From Actinomycetes bacterium (GTDB lineage: Bacteria > Actinomycetota > Acidimicrobiia > Spongiisociales > JAHEDJ01), in NCBI GenBank assembly GCA_024641245.1, contig JAHEDK010000001.1:89074-153073 (forward strand): a DNA stretch of 64,000 bases, written 5' to 3'. Under the pieces are notes generated by a model. That model did not search any database, had not been told where the DNA came from, and saw nothing but the letters and a program-made list of their open reading frames with translations. The position numbers were made by a program, and so were the translations under genes. Positions 52,033-60,555 of this stretch are shown one piece after another. Each line of letters begins with the position of its first letter. Position 1 is the first letter of the stretch.

Positions 52033-52742
52033 GTCGCAAGTCGCTCGTCCCCGGGATTGTGCAGGATGCCGACACCGGCCACGTGCTCATGCTGGGTTAT
52101 CTCAACCAGGAAGCCATCGATCTGACCGTCGCGACCGGATTTGTCCACTTCTGGAGCCGATCCCGGCAAGAGTTGTGGAAGAAGGGCGAGACGAGCGGAA
52201 ATACTCTTCGATTCGTCGACATGGCTGAGGACTGCGACGGAGATGCACTGCTGATCCAGGCCCACCCTGATGGGCCCACCTGCCACACTGGTGAGACAAG
52301 TTGTTTCGTCACGAGTCGCGAGTCGCGAGTCGCGAGTCGCGAGTCGACCCCCCTCCCCTCCGGCGCAGCGCCGGAGGGACACCCCCCACCTTCCGGCGGG
52401 GGGAGAACGCGCGGGGGAACAAAGGGAACACGAGAAGGAACGGGAGACACCTTCTCGCTCGACTCCCTCTGGGAGATCATCCAGCAACGGAAGGAAAAGA
52501 AGCCCGACGGGTCGTACACGGTCACGTTGCTCGACGGTGGGGTCGACCTTCTCGGGCGCAAAGTGCTCGAAGAGGCCGGAGAGGTCCTGATCGCAGCAAA
52601 GGATCACGCCATCGGAACCGCCGACGATCGCAGGGTCGCCGAGGAGGCCGGAGATGTGATCTACCACCTCCTCGTATTACTCGCCGAGCGCGACATCTCG
52701 ATCGCCGAGGTATTCGATGTGCTGGAGGAACGTGAGGGCTGA
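52029..52742 (+). CDS. hisIE: bifunctional PR-AMP cyclohydrolase / PR-ATP pyrophosphatase
   Basis: A 237-aa fusion for steps 2 and 3 of histidine synthesis. HisI spans residues 1-95 ('[21 protein letters not shown]', metal motif '[11 protein letters not shown]', zinc Cys in 'GPTCHTG..SCF'). HisE spans ~142-237 ('[22 protein letters not shown]', '[18 protein letters not shown]'). The linker (96-141) is Ser/Pro/Gly/Arg-rich and is encoded by repeats: five 7-bp units followed by a double-hairpin element. The frame stays open through both. Odd base composition and repeat origin suggest an insertion that the enzyme tolerates. Confidence 0.93.
   Translation: MSRKSLVPGIVQDADTGHVLMLGYLNQEAIDLTVATGFVHFWSRSRQELWKKGETSGNTLRFVDMAEDCDGDALLIQAHPDGPTCHTGETSCFVTSRESRVASRESTPLPSGAAPEGHPPPSGGGRTRGGTKGTREGTGDTFSLDSLWEIIQQRKEKKPDGSYTVTLLDGGVDLLGRKVLEEAGEVLIAAKDHAIGTADDRRVAEEAGDVIYHLLVLLAERDISIAEVFDVLEEREG
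52313..52347 (+). repeat. 7-bp tandem repeat array inside hisIE (locus 2)
   Basis: Four GAGTCGC units and one GAGTCGA in perfect tandem, translated in the HisI-HisE linker. Because the unit is not a multiple of three, gain or loss of one unit would put HisE out of frame. Confidence 0.85.
52348..52411 (+). repeat. double-hairpin element inside hisIE
   Basis: Starts CCCCCCTC; hairpin 1 is CCCTCCGGC-GCAGC-GCCGGAGGG; hairpin 2 pairs CCCCCC with GGGGGG; ends GGGGAGAACGCG. Related to 46403-46468. Encodes part of the linker. Confidence 0.65.
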
Positions 52743-52757
52743 CGCGCCTCCATCACT

Positions 52758-52763
52758 TACAAT
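52758..52763 (+). promoter_or_regulatory. -10 box of leaderless oxidoreductase promoter
   Basis: TACAAT ends 6 bases before ATG 52770; no ribosome site. Confidence 0.5.
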
Positions 52764-52769
52764 CTCCGC

Positions 52770-54809
52770 ATGACCACCAAGACAGTTCTCGGAACCTGCC
52801 ACCACGACTGTCCGGACTCGTGCGGATGGATCGCCACCGTCGAGGACGGCGTCGCAGTGAAGCTGCGCGGCAACCCGGATCACCCCTTTTCGCAAGGCGA
52901 ACTGTGTCCGAAGGTCAACCACTTCATCGACCGCGTCTACAGCCCCGATCGTCTACTGCATCCGTTAGTCCGGACCGGGCCGAAAGGCGAAGGTCGCTTC
53001 GAACGTACCACTTGGGAACAGGCGCTGGCAGTGGTGGCCGAACGCCTACACGAGACGAAGGACCGATGGGGAGGTGAGTCGATTCTTCCCTGGTGGGATG
53101 CGGGAACCCAAGGGCTAATCCAGATGAGCTCCCTGGACCGCCGGTTGTTCGCCCGGATCGGCGCTTCACAACTGACAGGGTCCCTGTGCGGCGGCACTGC
53201 CAGTGATGGGACAGCGTCCACCTACGGATCCTCGCACGCGGCCGACCCGATGGACGTTCGACGTGCCCGGTTCATTCTGTTGTGGGGAACCAACACCAAA
53301 CTGACCAACCGGCACTTGTGGCCCTTCATCGAAGAGGCCAGGAGGAATGGTGCGGAAGTGGTGGTGATCGATCCGATACAGACCGCCACGGCTGCCGCAG
53401 CCGATCGCCACATCCAACCGTTGCCGGGCACCGACGTTGCCCTAATGCTTGGAATGATGCACGTGTTGATTCGGGATGATCTACTCGACCACGACTACCT
53501 CGACCAGTACTCGACGGGCTTCGAGGCGTTGAGCGAGCACGTAGCCGGCTGGACGCCGGAGAGGGCAGCCTCCGAGTGTGGTCTAACCGCCGAGGTCATC
53601 GAGGAGCTAGCCCGCAGCTATGCGACTGCCCGGCCGGCCCACATCCGCACGCTCATTGGCGCTGAACACCATGAGAACGGGGCGATGTTTTTCCGGGCCC
53701 TCACTTGCCTTCCGGTTCTGACCGGGTCGTGGCGCGACCTGGGCGGCGGTATATCGAAGAGCACCCACTCGTGGGCGGGCGCCAATGTAGACGACGGCGT
53801 GTTCGATCCTGAACCGCTGGGCCGGGAACGCCGCGGAATCAACATGAACCACCTGGGCCGTGCCCTCACCGATCCTTCGATGGATCCGCGGGTGAGAGCG
53901 TTGTTCGTGTGGAACGGGAACCCGGTGGTGACTGTTCCGAATGCATCACTGATTCGAAAGGGCCTCGAGCGAGACGATCTCTTCACGGTGGTGAGCGAGC
54001 AGTTCATGACCGATACGGCCCGCTATGCCGATGTGGTCTTCCCGGCGACGACCCAACTCGAGCAGGTCGACGTTGTGACTGCCTGGGGCCATCTGTACCT
54101 GGGATGGAATGAACCGGCCATTGCTCCACTCGGAGAATCCGTCCCCAACACGGAGCTGTGGCGCCGCCTCGCCACTGCTTTGGGCTTCGAGGATGAGGAT
54201 CTCTTCGAGTCCGACCGAAGTCTGATCGAGTCGGCGGTGTCCGGCGTCGACCTCGATCTACTGCAAAGCAAAGGATTGGTGCGCGTCGACGTTCCGGCTG
54301 TACTCCTACCCTACGCCGAAGGCGGCTTCGGTACCGCCAGCGGACGCGCTGAGCTCTATTCAGAAGCAATGGCTGCCGGGGGCCTGGACCCGCTTCCGAC
54401 CTACCACCCGCCCACTGAGGGACCGACCGGGCCGCTCGCCGAACGCTATCCGCTTTCTTTGATGACGCCGAAACACCACACGAGGTTCCTGAACTCGTCG
54501 TACTCACATCTCCCGAAGCATGGCCCCAAAGAGAACGGGCCGTTCGTCGAGATGGATCCGGCCGACGCAGAATCCCGAGGAATCTCCAACGGGGACAAGG
54601 TCGTAGTGTGGAACGACCGTGCACGACTCACGCTGCCGGCCGTGATCTCCGATCGCCTGCGGCCCGGCGTGGTCTCCGTGCCGTTCGGCTGGTGGAGCGA
54701 TGACCACGGAGAGCCAATGACCGCCAACTCTCTGACCAGCGACACACTCACCGATTGGGGCGGCGGCGTGGCATACCTGGACACGCTGGTGGAGATAGCG
54801 AGTATCTAG
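52770..54809 (+). CDS. molybdopterin-dependent oxidoreductase (DMSO reductase superfamily)
   Basis: A 679-aa single-subunit Mo/W-bis-MGD enzyme. The N-terminal 4Fe-4S site is Cys10, Cys14, Cys18 (CHHDCPDSC) and Cys46 (GELCPK). The MGD-binding domains follow ('WGTNTKLTNRHLWP', 'VVVIDPIQTATAAAADRHIQPLPGTDVAL'), and the C-terminal barrel contains 'KHHTRFLNSSYSHLP'. No Tat signal is present, so it is cytosolic. A Cys at 140 (SLCGG) is a candidate Mo ligand but I cannot be sure. Related proteins include formate dehydrogenase-like and thiosulfate/polysulfide reductase-like enzymes; substrate unknown. No partner electron-transfer genes adjoin it. Confidence 0.85.
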   Translation: MTTKTVLGTCHHDCPDSCGWIATVEDGVAVKLRGNPDHPFSQGELCPKVNHFIDRVYSPDRLLHPLVRTGPKGEGRFERTTWEQALAVVAERLHETKDRWGGESILPWWDAGTQGLIQMSSLDRRLFARIGASQLTGSLCGGTASDGTASTYGSSHAADPMDVRRARFILLWGTNTKLTNRHLWPFIEEARRNGAEVVVIDPIQTATAAAADRHIQPLPGTDVALMLGMMHVLIRDDLLDHDYLDQYSTGFEALSEHVAGWTPERAASECGLTAEVIEELARSYATARPAHIRTLIGAEHHENGAMFFRALTCLPVLTGSWRDLGGGISKSTHSWAGANVDDGVFDPEPLGRERRGINMNHLGRALTDPSMDPRVRALFVWNGNPVVTVPNASLIRKGLERDDLFTVVSEQFMTDTARYADVVFPATTQLEQVDVVTAWGHLYLGWNEPAIAPLGESVPNTELWRRLATALGFEDEDLFESDRSLIESAVSGVDLDLLQSKGLVRVDVPAVLLPYAEGGFGTASGRAELYSEAMAAGGLDPLPTYHPPTEGPTGPLAERYPLSLMTPKHHTRFLNSSYSHLPKHGPKENGPFVEMDPADAESRGISNGDKVVVWNDRARLTLPAVISDRLRPGVVSVPFGWWSDDHGEPMTANSLTSDTLTDWGGGVAYLDTLVEIASI

Positions 54810-54822
54810 CCGTTCCTCGGAC

Positions 54823-54871
54823 TTTCTGCGCAATGCAATGGCGCGCTACGCGCCAGAGTATTGCGGAGAAA
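54823..54871. repeat. dispersed palindromic repeat, copy D
   Basis: Left arm TTTCTGCGCAATGCAATGG, right arm ending ATTGCGGAGAAA, with a perfect inner stem GGCGCG-CTA-CGCGCC. Nearly identical to copy E on the other side of the next gene. Confidence 0.85.
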
Positions 54872-54911
54872 CTTATGACGATTCGCTCCCGGATAGACTT
54901 CCTACCGGAGG

Positions 54912-55439
54912 TTGATCATCGGCCTACAGTCCGACATCGGCTACACGTTCCCACGGGCGAATGTCCTCCAGCGCCTGGTTCAGAGGTTCGGCCCGACCAG
55001 ACTCGGCACCGCCGTGTTTTCGAGGTCGTTGAGAGCGCTCGATCTGCTCGTCAATCGCCTTACGAGGGGCCGCACCACCTTTGCCGGGATCTTCGGCGGC
55101 TTTCCGATCGTCATGCTGACCACAACCGGAGCCCGCTCCGGTTTGCCGCGCGCGAATCCACTCACTGGGATCCCGCACGGTGATGATCTCGCCGTGCTCG
55201 GTGCCAACTACGGCCTCGGGGTGATTCCCTCCTGGGTCCACAACCTGCGGGCCTGTCCAGAAGCTGAGCTCGCCTGTCGCGGCCACGTGGTAAAGGTGAT
55301 CGCCGAGGAGGTCAGCGGGCCGGCAGCCGAGGCAGTCTTCGAGGCCGCCAACCGCATCTACCCAGGATACACCGTGTACCGGAAGCGATTCACAGTGCCG
55401 ATCCCCGTGTTCGTGTTGAAAACCCGACCAACCGCCTGA
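54912..55439 (+). CDS. deazaflavin (F420)-dependent nitroreductase-family protein
   Basis: A ~175-aa split-barrel protein of the Ddn family, which uses F420H2 in actinobacteria. 'IVMLTTTGARSGLPRANPLTGIPHGDDLAVLGANYG' is the signature with the phosphate-binding region, and 'SWVHNLRACPEAELACRG' follows. The start is uncertain: TTG 54912 directly abuts GGAGG, so another codon may be used. Palindromic repeat copies D and E flank the gene at 40 and 9 bases. No F420 biosynthesis gene is in the window. Confidence 0.75.
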   Translation: MIIGLQSDIGYTFPRANVLQRLVQRFGPTRLGTAVFSRSLRALDLLVNRLTRGRTTFAGIFGGFPIVMLTTTGARSGLPRANPLTGIPHGDDLAVLGANYGLGVIPSWVHNLRACPEAELACRGHVVKVIAEEVSGPAAEAVFEAANRIYPGYTVYRKRFTVPIPVFVLKTRPTA

Positions 55440-55448
55440 GTTTCGTGA

Positions 55449-55496
55449 TTCTGCGCAATGCAATGGCGCGCCACGCGCTGGAGTATTGCGGAGAAA
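55449..55496. repeat. dispersed palindromic repeat, copy E
   Basis: TTCTGCGCAATGCAATGG to ATTGCGGAGAAA, with inner GCGCG/CGCGC pairing. It lies 10 bases after the stop of the deazaflavin oxidoreductase gene and 13 bases from the stop of the convergent ABC exporter. Confidence 0.85.
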
Positions 55497-55509
55497 GCTC
55501 GGGGACTCC

Positions 55510-57315
55510 CTATACGCTCGTTCCCCGCTGCCAGCTCTCGTAGAGGCGACCGTAGACCTCACCTTCCGCTACCAGCGCGTCGTGGGTGCCGTCTTGCACG
55601 ATCCGACCGCCTTCGAACACGATCACCCGCTCGGCGGCTTCGGCCGTCGAGAGCCGGTGAGCGATCGTGACCACAGTTCTACCAGTCGTCAATCCCGACA
55701 GAGCGCGGTTGATCCGAACCTCGGTTACCGGATCGACGGCTGAGGTCGCTTCGTCGAGTACCAACAGATCAGGATCGGCAATGGCAGCCCGGACGAGGGT
55801 CACCAGTTGTCGTTCACCCACCGACAGTGCGCCGCCCCGCTCCCCCACCGGTGTCAGCAATCCTCCGCTGAGTTCGCCGAGCCACTCGCTGAGTCCCAAT
55901 CTCCGGAACGCCGATTCGAGTTCGGCGTCCGTTGCCTCCGGCCGGCCCATCCTGACGTTGTCGGCGATGGTGCCGCTGAACAGCATTCCTTCCTGCGGCA
56001 CCATCACGACCCGGTCTCGGAGCGACCGGAATCGGACCGTTCGCAGGTCGAGCCCACCCATCACGATCCGTCCCGCTGTGGGGTCCATCAACCGGGTGAG
56101 CAGTTTGGCGAACGTCGTCTTACCCGAACCGGTCTCCCCAACGATGGCGACTCGGCTGCGAGGCTCGATAGTGGTATCGACGTCGACCAGCACGGGGGGA
56201 CCGCTCGCCTCCCCGGCTGTTTCTCCCGGCCGTGGATATCGGAACGAAACCCCCTCGAACGAGACGCCGAGTGAGGCGGCCGGCAGGTCCGCTCCTATCG
56301 CGCCAGGATCGGCGACATCGGGAGCGATGTCGAGGACGTCCAGCACTCGCCGCCATCCCGCCACCGCCGTCTGTGCCTCGTTCACAGCCTCTCCGAGCAT
56401 CTGGACCGGCTGCACGAACAACTGCACCAGGAACAGAAACGCCACGACGGTGCCGACCGATGTAGAGCCATTCACCGCCAGAACAGTGCCGACCACCAGC
56501 ACGGCAGCCACGACCATGGCCGAAAGCAGTTCGCCTGCACCCGAAAACGACGAAGACAGCGCTCCTGCTTTCACGCCGGAGCGACGGTGCTGGTCGATGG
56601 ACTCTCCCAGTCGCTGCCGGATCCGGTCCTCGATCCCGTACGCACGGATAACCGGGGCGCCGACCACTACTTCCGCCAGAATCGCCAGCATGCGACCGAC
56701 CCGCTCCCGGACGGTCAGGTAGGCCACTTCGAGCCGCGACTGGAACCACTTGATCGTCAAGACGATCACGGGAACCAAGACCACGACGACCATCGCCATC
56801 GGCACCGAATACACGAACATGACGAGCAGTGACAGCAAGGCTTGCCCACCGTTGATGATCAACATGAGACCGCCCCATTGCATGAACCGGCTGATCTGAT
56901 CGACGTCCGAAGTCACCCGGGCGACCAGGACGCCGCGTTGTTCCGATGCCTGATGGAGCATCGAAAGATCATGTATGTGGCGAAAGGCGCGCACGCGCAG
57001 CAGCGAAAGGGCAGTTTCGGACACCCGGGCGAGTCGTAGGTGCATAGCTCCCGTGGAGCCGGCGGTCACGGCCACCGCCAGCAGCGCCCACGCCGTCATC
57101 GACAACACGAAGCCCATGTCGACTCCGCCGTCGGCAAAACCACTGTCGATGATCTGCTGCACAGCCACCGGCACGATGACACGTCCGGCCGTGGCGATCA
57201 GCGCCAGCACCAACGTTGCCGGGAGGCCGCGCCTCAGCTCCGGAGAGAGGCTCAAACCTCGGCGTATGGTGGCGGTGGCGCCCCGACGTTCCGCTTGCTG
57301 GGCGGCAATGGTCAT
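55510..57315 (-). CDS. ABC exporter half-transporter (canonical-site subunit)
   Basis: A 601-aa fused membrane-ATPase protein with six helices (residues ~30-310) and a C-terminal ATPase. Walker A GETGSGKTT, Walker B 'LLVLDEATSAVD' with catalytic Glu, and H-loop 'TIAHRLS' are intact; the signature is altered to ALSVGERQ instead of LSGGQ. Together with the next gene it forms a heterodimer in which this subunit supplies the catalytic Walker B/H-loop of the active site. It overlaps that gene by four bases. Drug, lipid or peptide export is possible; no substrate clue. Confidence 0.9.
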   Translation of the reverse strand: MTIAAQQAERRGATATIRRGLSLSPELRRGLPATLVLALIATAGRVIVPVAVQQIIDSGFADGGVDMGFVLSMTAWALLAVAVTAGSTGAMHLRLARVSETALSLLRVRAFRHIHDLSMLHQASEQRGVLVARVTSDVDQISRFMQWGGLMLIINGGQALLSLLVMFVYSVPMAMVVVVLVPVIVLTIKWFQSRLEVAYLTVRERVGRMLAILAEVVVGAPVIRAYGIEDRIRQRLGESIDQHRRSGVKAGALSSSFSGAGELLSAMVVAAVLVVGTVLAVNGSTSVGTVVAFLFLVQLFVQPVQMLGEAVNEAQTAVAGWRRVLDVLDIAPDVADPGAIGADLPAASLGVSFEGVSFRYPRPGETAGEASGPPVLVDVDTTIEPRSRVAIVGETGSGKTTFAKLLTRLMDPTAGRIVMGGLDLRTVRFRSLRDRVVMVPQEGMLFSGTIADNVRMGRPEATDAELESAFRRLGLSEWLGELSGGLLTPVGERGGALSVGERQLVTLVRAAIADPDLLVLDEATSAVDPVTEVRINRALSGLTTGRTVVTIAHRLSTAEAAERVIVFEGGRIVQDGTHDALVAEGEVYGRLYESWQRGTSV

Positions 57316-59150
57316 CGGGTTTCCTCTTGCTCGTACGCGTCTATCAGACTCCGATACGGTGCCAGCGTCTGATACAGCTCATCGTGATGTCCCCGCCCCA
57401 TTACCCTGCCGTCTTCGATGTAGATGACCTCGTCGGACAACACGATCGACGAACGCCGATACGCGACGATAACGACTGTGGTGTCGAGTTCGGCCAGGCC
57501 GGCCAGGATCTGCTGCTCAACGGATGGATCAACGGCAGAGGTGGCATCGTCCAGCACGAGCAGTCGGGGATGGCGAATGAGCGCCCTGGCCAGCGCGATC
57601 CTCTGACGTTGACCACCGGACAGTGAAGCACCCCGCTCCCCCACCAGAGTGTCGAATCCCTCCGGTAGTTGAGAGATGAACTCGTCGGCCCGGGCCAATT
57701 CGGCCGCCTCCAGCACTTCAGCCTTGTCGTAGTGCCCGCCGAGCGTGATGTTGCTGTAGACGGTGTCGTCGAATAGGAACACCTCCTGGAACACCAGGCT
57801 GACCGAATCGGCCAACTCCGTCCGTTCGAGATCGGCAAGACCGTGGCCGTCCAGGCAGATCTCGCCACGGTCGGGGTCGAAGAGCCTGACCATCAGGTGA
57901 GCGAGCGTCGACTTCCCCGAACCGGTTGGGCCGACGAGAGCTACGGTCCGACCGGGCGCAACACTCAATGTCACCGACTCGATCCCGCGTCGGCCCCCGT
58001 TGTCCGACCTGCGCGGTTGCGCCTGCGAGGAGAGGTCGTCGGTCTGGGTCTCCGGGTATAGGTAGCCGACCGCCTCCACACTGGTCGCCGCCCCTCCGCC
58101 GTTCCCGGTCGCCTGTCCCCCGTATTCAACCTTGCCCTGCTCGCCCAAAACGCCTTCGATCCGGTCCATGCCGACGACCGAACGGGGCATCTCGCCGAGC
58201 AGCCAGCCAAACACTCGCATCGGCAGCGCGACCAGCCGGAACAGGTACGCAAATGTGACCATGGTCCCGGGAGTCACCGCACCCTGCTGGACACGCCATG
58301 CTCCGACGGCCAGCACGGCCAGAACGCCGATGTTGGGGAGGGCTTCCATGAGCGGGTCGAACATTGCCCGAAGCGAACCGACCTCGACCATGCGATCGCG
58401 CAATGCATCGGATCGATCCCCGAACCGGCCCACCTCCTGGTCTTCGCGTCCCAAGGTCTTGACGACCAGGGCTGCATCGAACGACTCGTGGGCAATCTCG
58501 GCTACTTCCGCGCGCAATCGCTGGGCAGAGGCGGCGACCGCCCGCATGCGGCGCTGGTAGAAGAAGTTCACGATGAGAATGGCCGGCCCGACTGCGAATC
58601 CAACGAGGGCGAGAAACGGGTCGGTGAGCACCAGCATCGTGGCAGTAATGACGAGCATGACGATGACACCGAACGCCATCGGCAGCGGGGCGGCAATGAA
58701 CGAGGCGGCCTCGACGTCTTCGTTGACGTTCGACAACAGCTGACCGGTCGGGTGCCGTCGGTGCCACTCGATCGGCAGTTGCAGGTATCGATCGGTGATT
58801 TCGATCCGGTCACGCGCCTGGAGTCTGTATTGGGCGGCGTACGCGCCGTACCGACGAAATGTGATGCCGATCGCCCTCGCCAGGGCGACACCGATGATCG
58901 CCAGCGCCGCGCCCACGAGTGAGGCCACCCGGACCTCACCGGCGGCAACAGAAGGCAGAAGGATGTCGTCGGTGATCCACCCGATCACATAGGAGGACAC
59001 GATGGTCATCGCCGCGAACAACATCGTTCCCGCCCCACCGATGGCGAACTGCTTTGGAGCACGTCGAAGCTGTCGTACGATCAGCGCCCGGCCGCGCCCG
59101 AGGGGCGCAGCATCGAAGGGGGGCGGATCAACAGTCTGGCGAGAGGTCAT
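57312..59150 (-). CDS. ABC exporter half-transporter (degenerate-site subunit)
   Basis: A 612-aa partner subunit with six helices (~45-330). Walker A GPTGSGKST and signature LSGGQRQ are intact, but Walker B is 'LLVLDDATSAVD' (catalytic Glu to Asp) and the H-loop is 'IVAYRRS' (His to Tyr). So its own Walker site, paired with the partner's LSVGE, is the degenerate site, while its LSGGQ completes the partner's active site. An unusual ~40-residue low-complexity insert precedes the ATPase ('SSQAQPRRSDNGGRRG'). ATG 59150 is 7 bases after TAGCCT. Confidence 0.9.
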   Translation of the reverse strand: MTSRQTVDPPPFDAAPLGRGRALIVRQLRRAPKQFAIGGAGTMLFAAMTIVSSYVIGWITDDILLPSVAAGEVRVASLVGAALAIIGVALARAIGITFRRYGAYAAQYRLQARDRIEITDRYLQLPIEWHRRHPTGQLLSNVNEDVEAASFIAAPLPMAFGVIVMLVITATMLVLTDPFLALVGFAVGPAILIVNFFYQRRMRAVAASAQRLRAEVAEIAHESFDAALVVKTLGREDQEVGRFGDRSDALRDRMVEVGSLRAMFDPLMEALPNIGVLAVLAVGAWRVQQGAVTPGTMVTFAYLFRLVALPMRVFGWLLGEMPRSVVGMDRIEGVLGEQGKVEYGGQATGNGGGAATSVEAVGYLYPETQTDDLSSQAQPRRSDNGGRRGIESVTLSVAPGRTVALVGPTGSGKSTLAHLMVRLFDPDRGEICLDGHGLADLERTELADSVSLVFQEVFLFDDTVYSNITLGGHYDKAEVLEAAELARADEFISQLPEGFDTLVGERGASLSGGQRQRIALARALIRHPRLLVLDDATSAVDPSVEQQILAGLAELDTTVVIVAYRRSSIVLSDEVIYIEDGRVMGRGHHDELYQTLAPYRSLIDAYEQEETR

Positions 59151-59157
59151 CAGCCGC

Positions 59158-59163
59158 AGGCTA
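59158..59163 (-). promoter_or_regulatory. -10 box of leaderless ABC exporter promoter
   Basis: TAGCCT on the minus strand, 7 bases before ATG 59150. Confidence 0.4.
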
Positions 59164-59212
59164 CGACACGGCCCCCGGCAATCGGCAATTGGCACATACG
59201 GGCGACCTGCGG

Positions 59213-60445
59213 CTATTCGATCAGATGGCCCTTCCCAACCACGACGATTCCGCCGTCGGAGATCGTGAACCGCTGCCGATCCGCCTCGAGGTCGACACCA
59301 ATTCGGGAACCTGCCGGAATCATCACATCCTTGTCGATGATCGCCCTCCGGATCACAGAACCACGCCCGACATTCACGCCGTCCATCAGCACGGAGTCTT
59401 CAACCACCGTGTAGGAATGCAGCCGCACATCGGGCGACAAAATCGACCGGCGCACCGTCGCACCGGAAACGATCGCTCCGTTAGAGACAATCGAGTTAAT
59501 CGCCTCGCCGCGTCTACCGTCCTCGTCGTGAACGAACTTCGCAGGCGGATACGGGAAGTGCCAGGTGAAAATCGGCCACTCCTCGTTGTACAGGTTGAAG
59601 ACGGGCGATGTGGCGATCAGGTCCATTGAGGCCTCGAAGTAGGCGTCGAGGGTTCCAACGTCGCGCCAGTATCCGCGCTCTTGTTCATCTTGTCCCGGTA
59701 CGTCGTTACCGGCGAAGTCGTACACGTGGGCGAGGCCGCGTTCGGTCATATACGGCATGACGTTCCCGCCCAGATCGTGACGGGACTCCTCGTCCTCTGC
59801 GTCGTACAAAACCGCTTCTCGCAGCATGTCGGCGGTGAACACGTAGTTGCCCATCGATGCATGCGCCATGTCGGGTCGCCCGGGCATGGCAGGCGGGTCC
59901 GCCGGCTTTTCGAGGAACTGCTTGATCTTGCCGTCTGCATCGGCGTCGATGATCCCGAAATCTGAGGCGCCTTCGATCGGGACCGGGATGGCTGCGACGG
60001 TGACGCCTGCACCCGAATCGATGTGTTGTTGCACCATCTGGGCCGGGTCCATCCGGTAGATGTGGTCGGCTCCAAACACGATCACGTAGTCGGGACGCTC
60101 GTCGCTGAGGATATTGAGGTTTTGGGCGATCGCATCGGCGCTGCCCGCATACCAATGAGGACCGCGCCGCATCTGTGCCGGCACCGGGGTTACGTAGCTT
60201 CCCAGAATCGGTGACAGGCGCCACGTTTGCGAAAGGTGCACATCGAGGCTGTGGCTCTTGTATTGGGTGAGCACAGCTATGCGACGGTAGTTGGCGTTGA
60301 CCAGATTCGAGAGGACGAAATCCACCAATCGGTAGTGCCCGCCAAATGGAACGGCCGGCTTCGCTCGTGCCCTGGTGAGCGGGAACAAGCGGTTGCCTTC
60401 CCCTCCTGCCAGAACCATCGCAATGATGTGTGGTCGACGTGCCAT
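59213..60445 (-). CDS. glgC: glucose-1-phosphate adenylyltransferase
   Basis: Makes ADP-glucose for glycogen and maltodextrin synthesis. The 410-aa product has '[35 protein letters not shown]' (nucleotide site and allosteric Arg/Lys), '[12 protein letters not shown]', '[11 protein letters not shown]' and 'FLEKPADPP', then a left-handed beta-helix C-terminus ('[19 protein letters not shown]'). ATG 60445 is preceded at 7 bases by TAGTTT (leaderless). Upstream extension [12 protein letters not shown] is less likely. Confidence 0.93.
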   Translation of the reverse strand: MARRPHIIAMVLAGGEGNRLFPLTRARAKPAVPFGGHYRLVDFVLSNLVNANYRRIAVLTQYKSHSLDVHLSQTWRLSPILGSYVTPVPAQMRRGPHWYAGSADAIAQNLNILSDERPDYVIVFGADHIYRMDPAQMVQQHIDSGAGVTVAAIPVPIEGASDFGIIDADADGKIKQFLEKPADPPAMPGRPDMAHASMGNYVFTADMLREAVLYDAEDEESRHDLGGNVMPYMTERGLAHVYDFAGNDVPGQDEQERGYWRDVGTLDAYFEASMDLIATSPVFNLYNEEWPIFTWHFPYPPAKFVHDEDGRRGEAINSIVSNGAIVSGATVRRSILSPDVRLHSYTVVEDSVLMDGVNVGRGSVIRRAIIDKDVMIPAGSRIGVDLEADRQRFTISDGGIVVVGKGHLIE

Positions 60446-60452
60446 GGTGTTG

Positions 60453-60458
60453 AAACTA
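60453..60458 (-). promoter_or_regulatory. -10 box of leaderless glgC promoter
   Basis: TAGTTT on the minus strand, 7 bases before ATG 60445. Confidence 0.4.
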
Positions 60459-60555
60459 GCCGAGCGCTGTCCCATCTTCACGAAACCTTCACACGTCCAC
60501 CCGCTGGCCCTTCACCTGTCGGTGATTCACTGAGCACAAAGAGAGGAGCAAGCAC

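Noticed and set aside
54755..55183. Possible frameshifted 5' part of the deazaflavin oxidoreductase (ATG 54875 in another frame)
   Set aside because: Its translation after ATG 54875 shows no similarity to the family and simply runs across the gene in the wrong frame; the true N-terminus is short.
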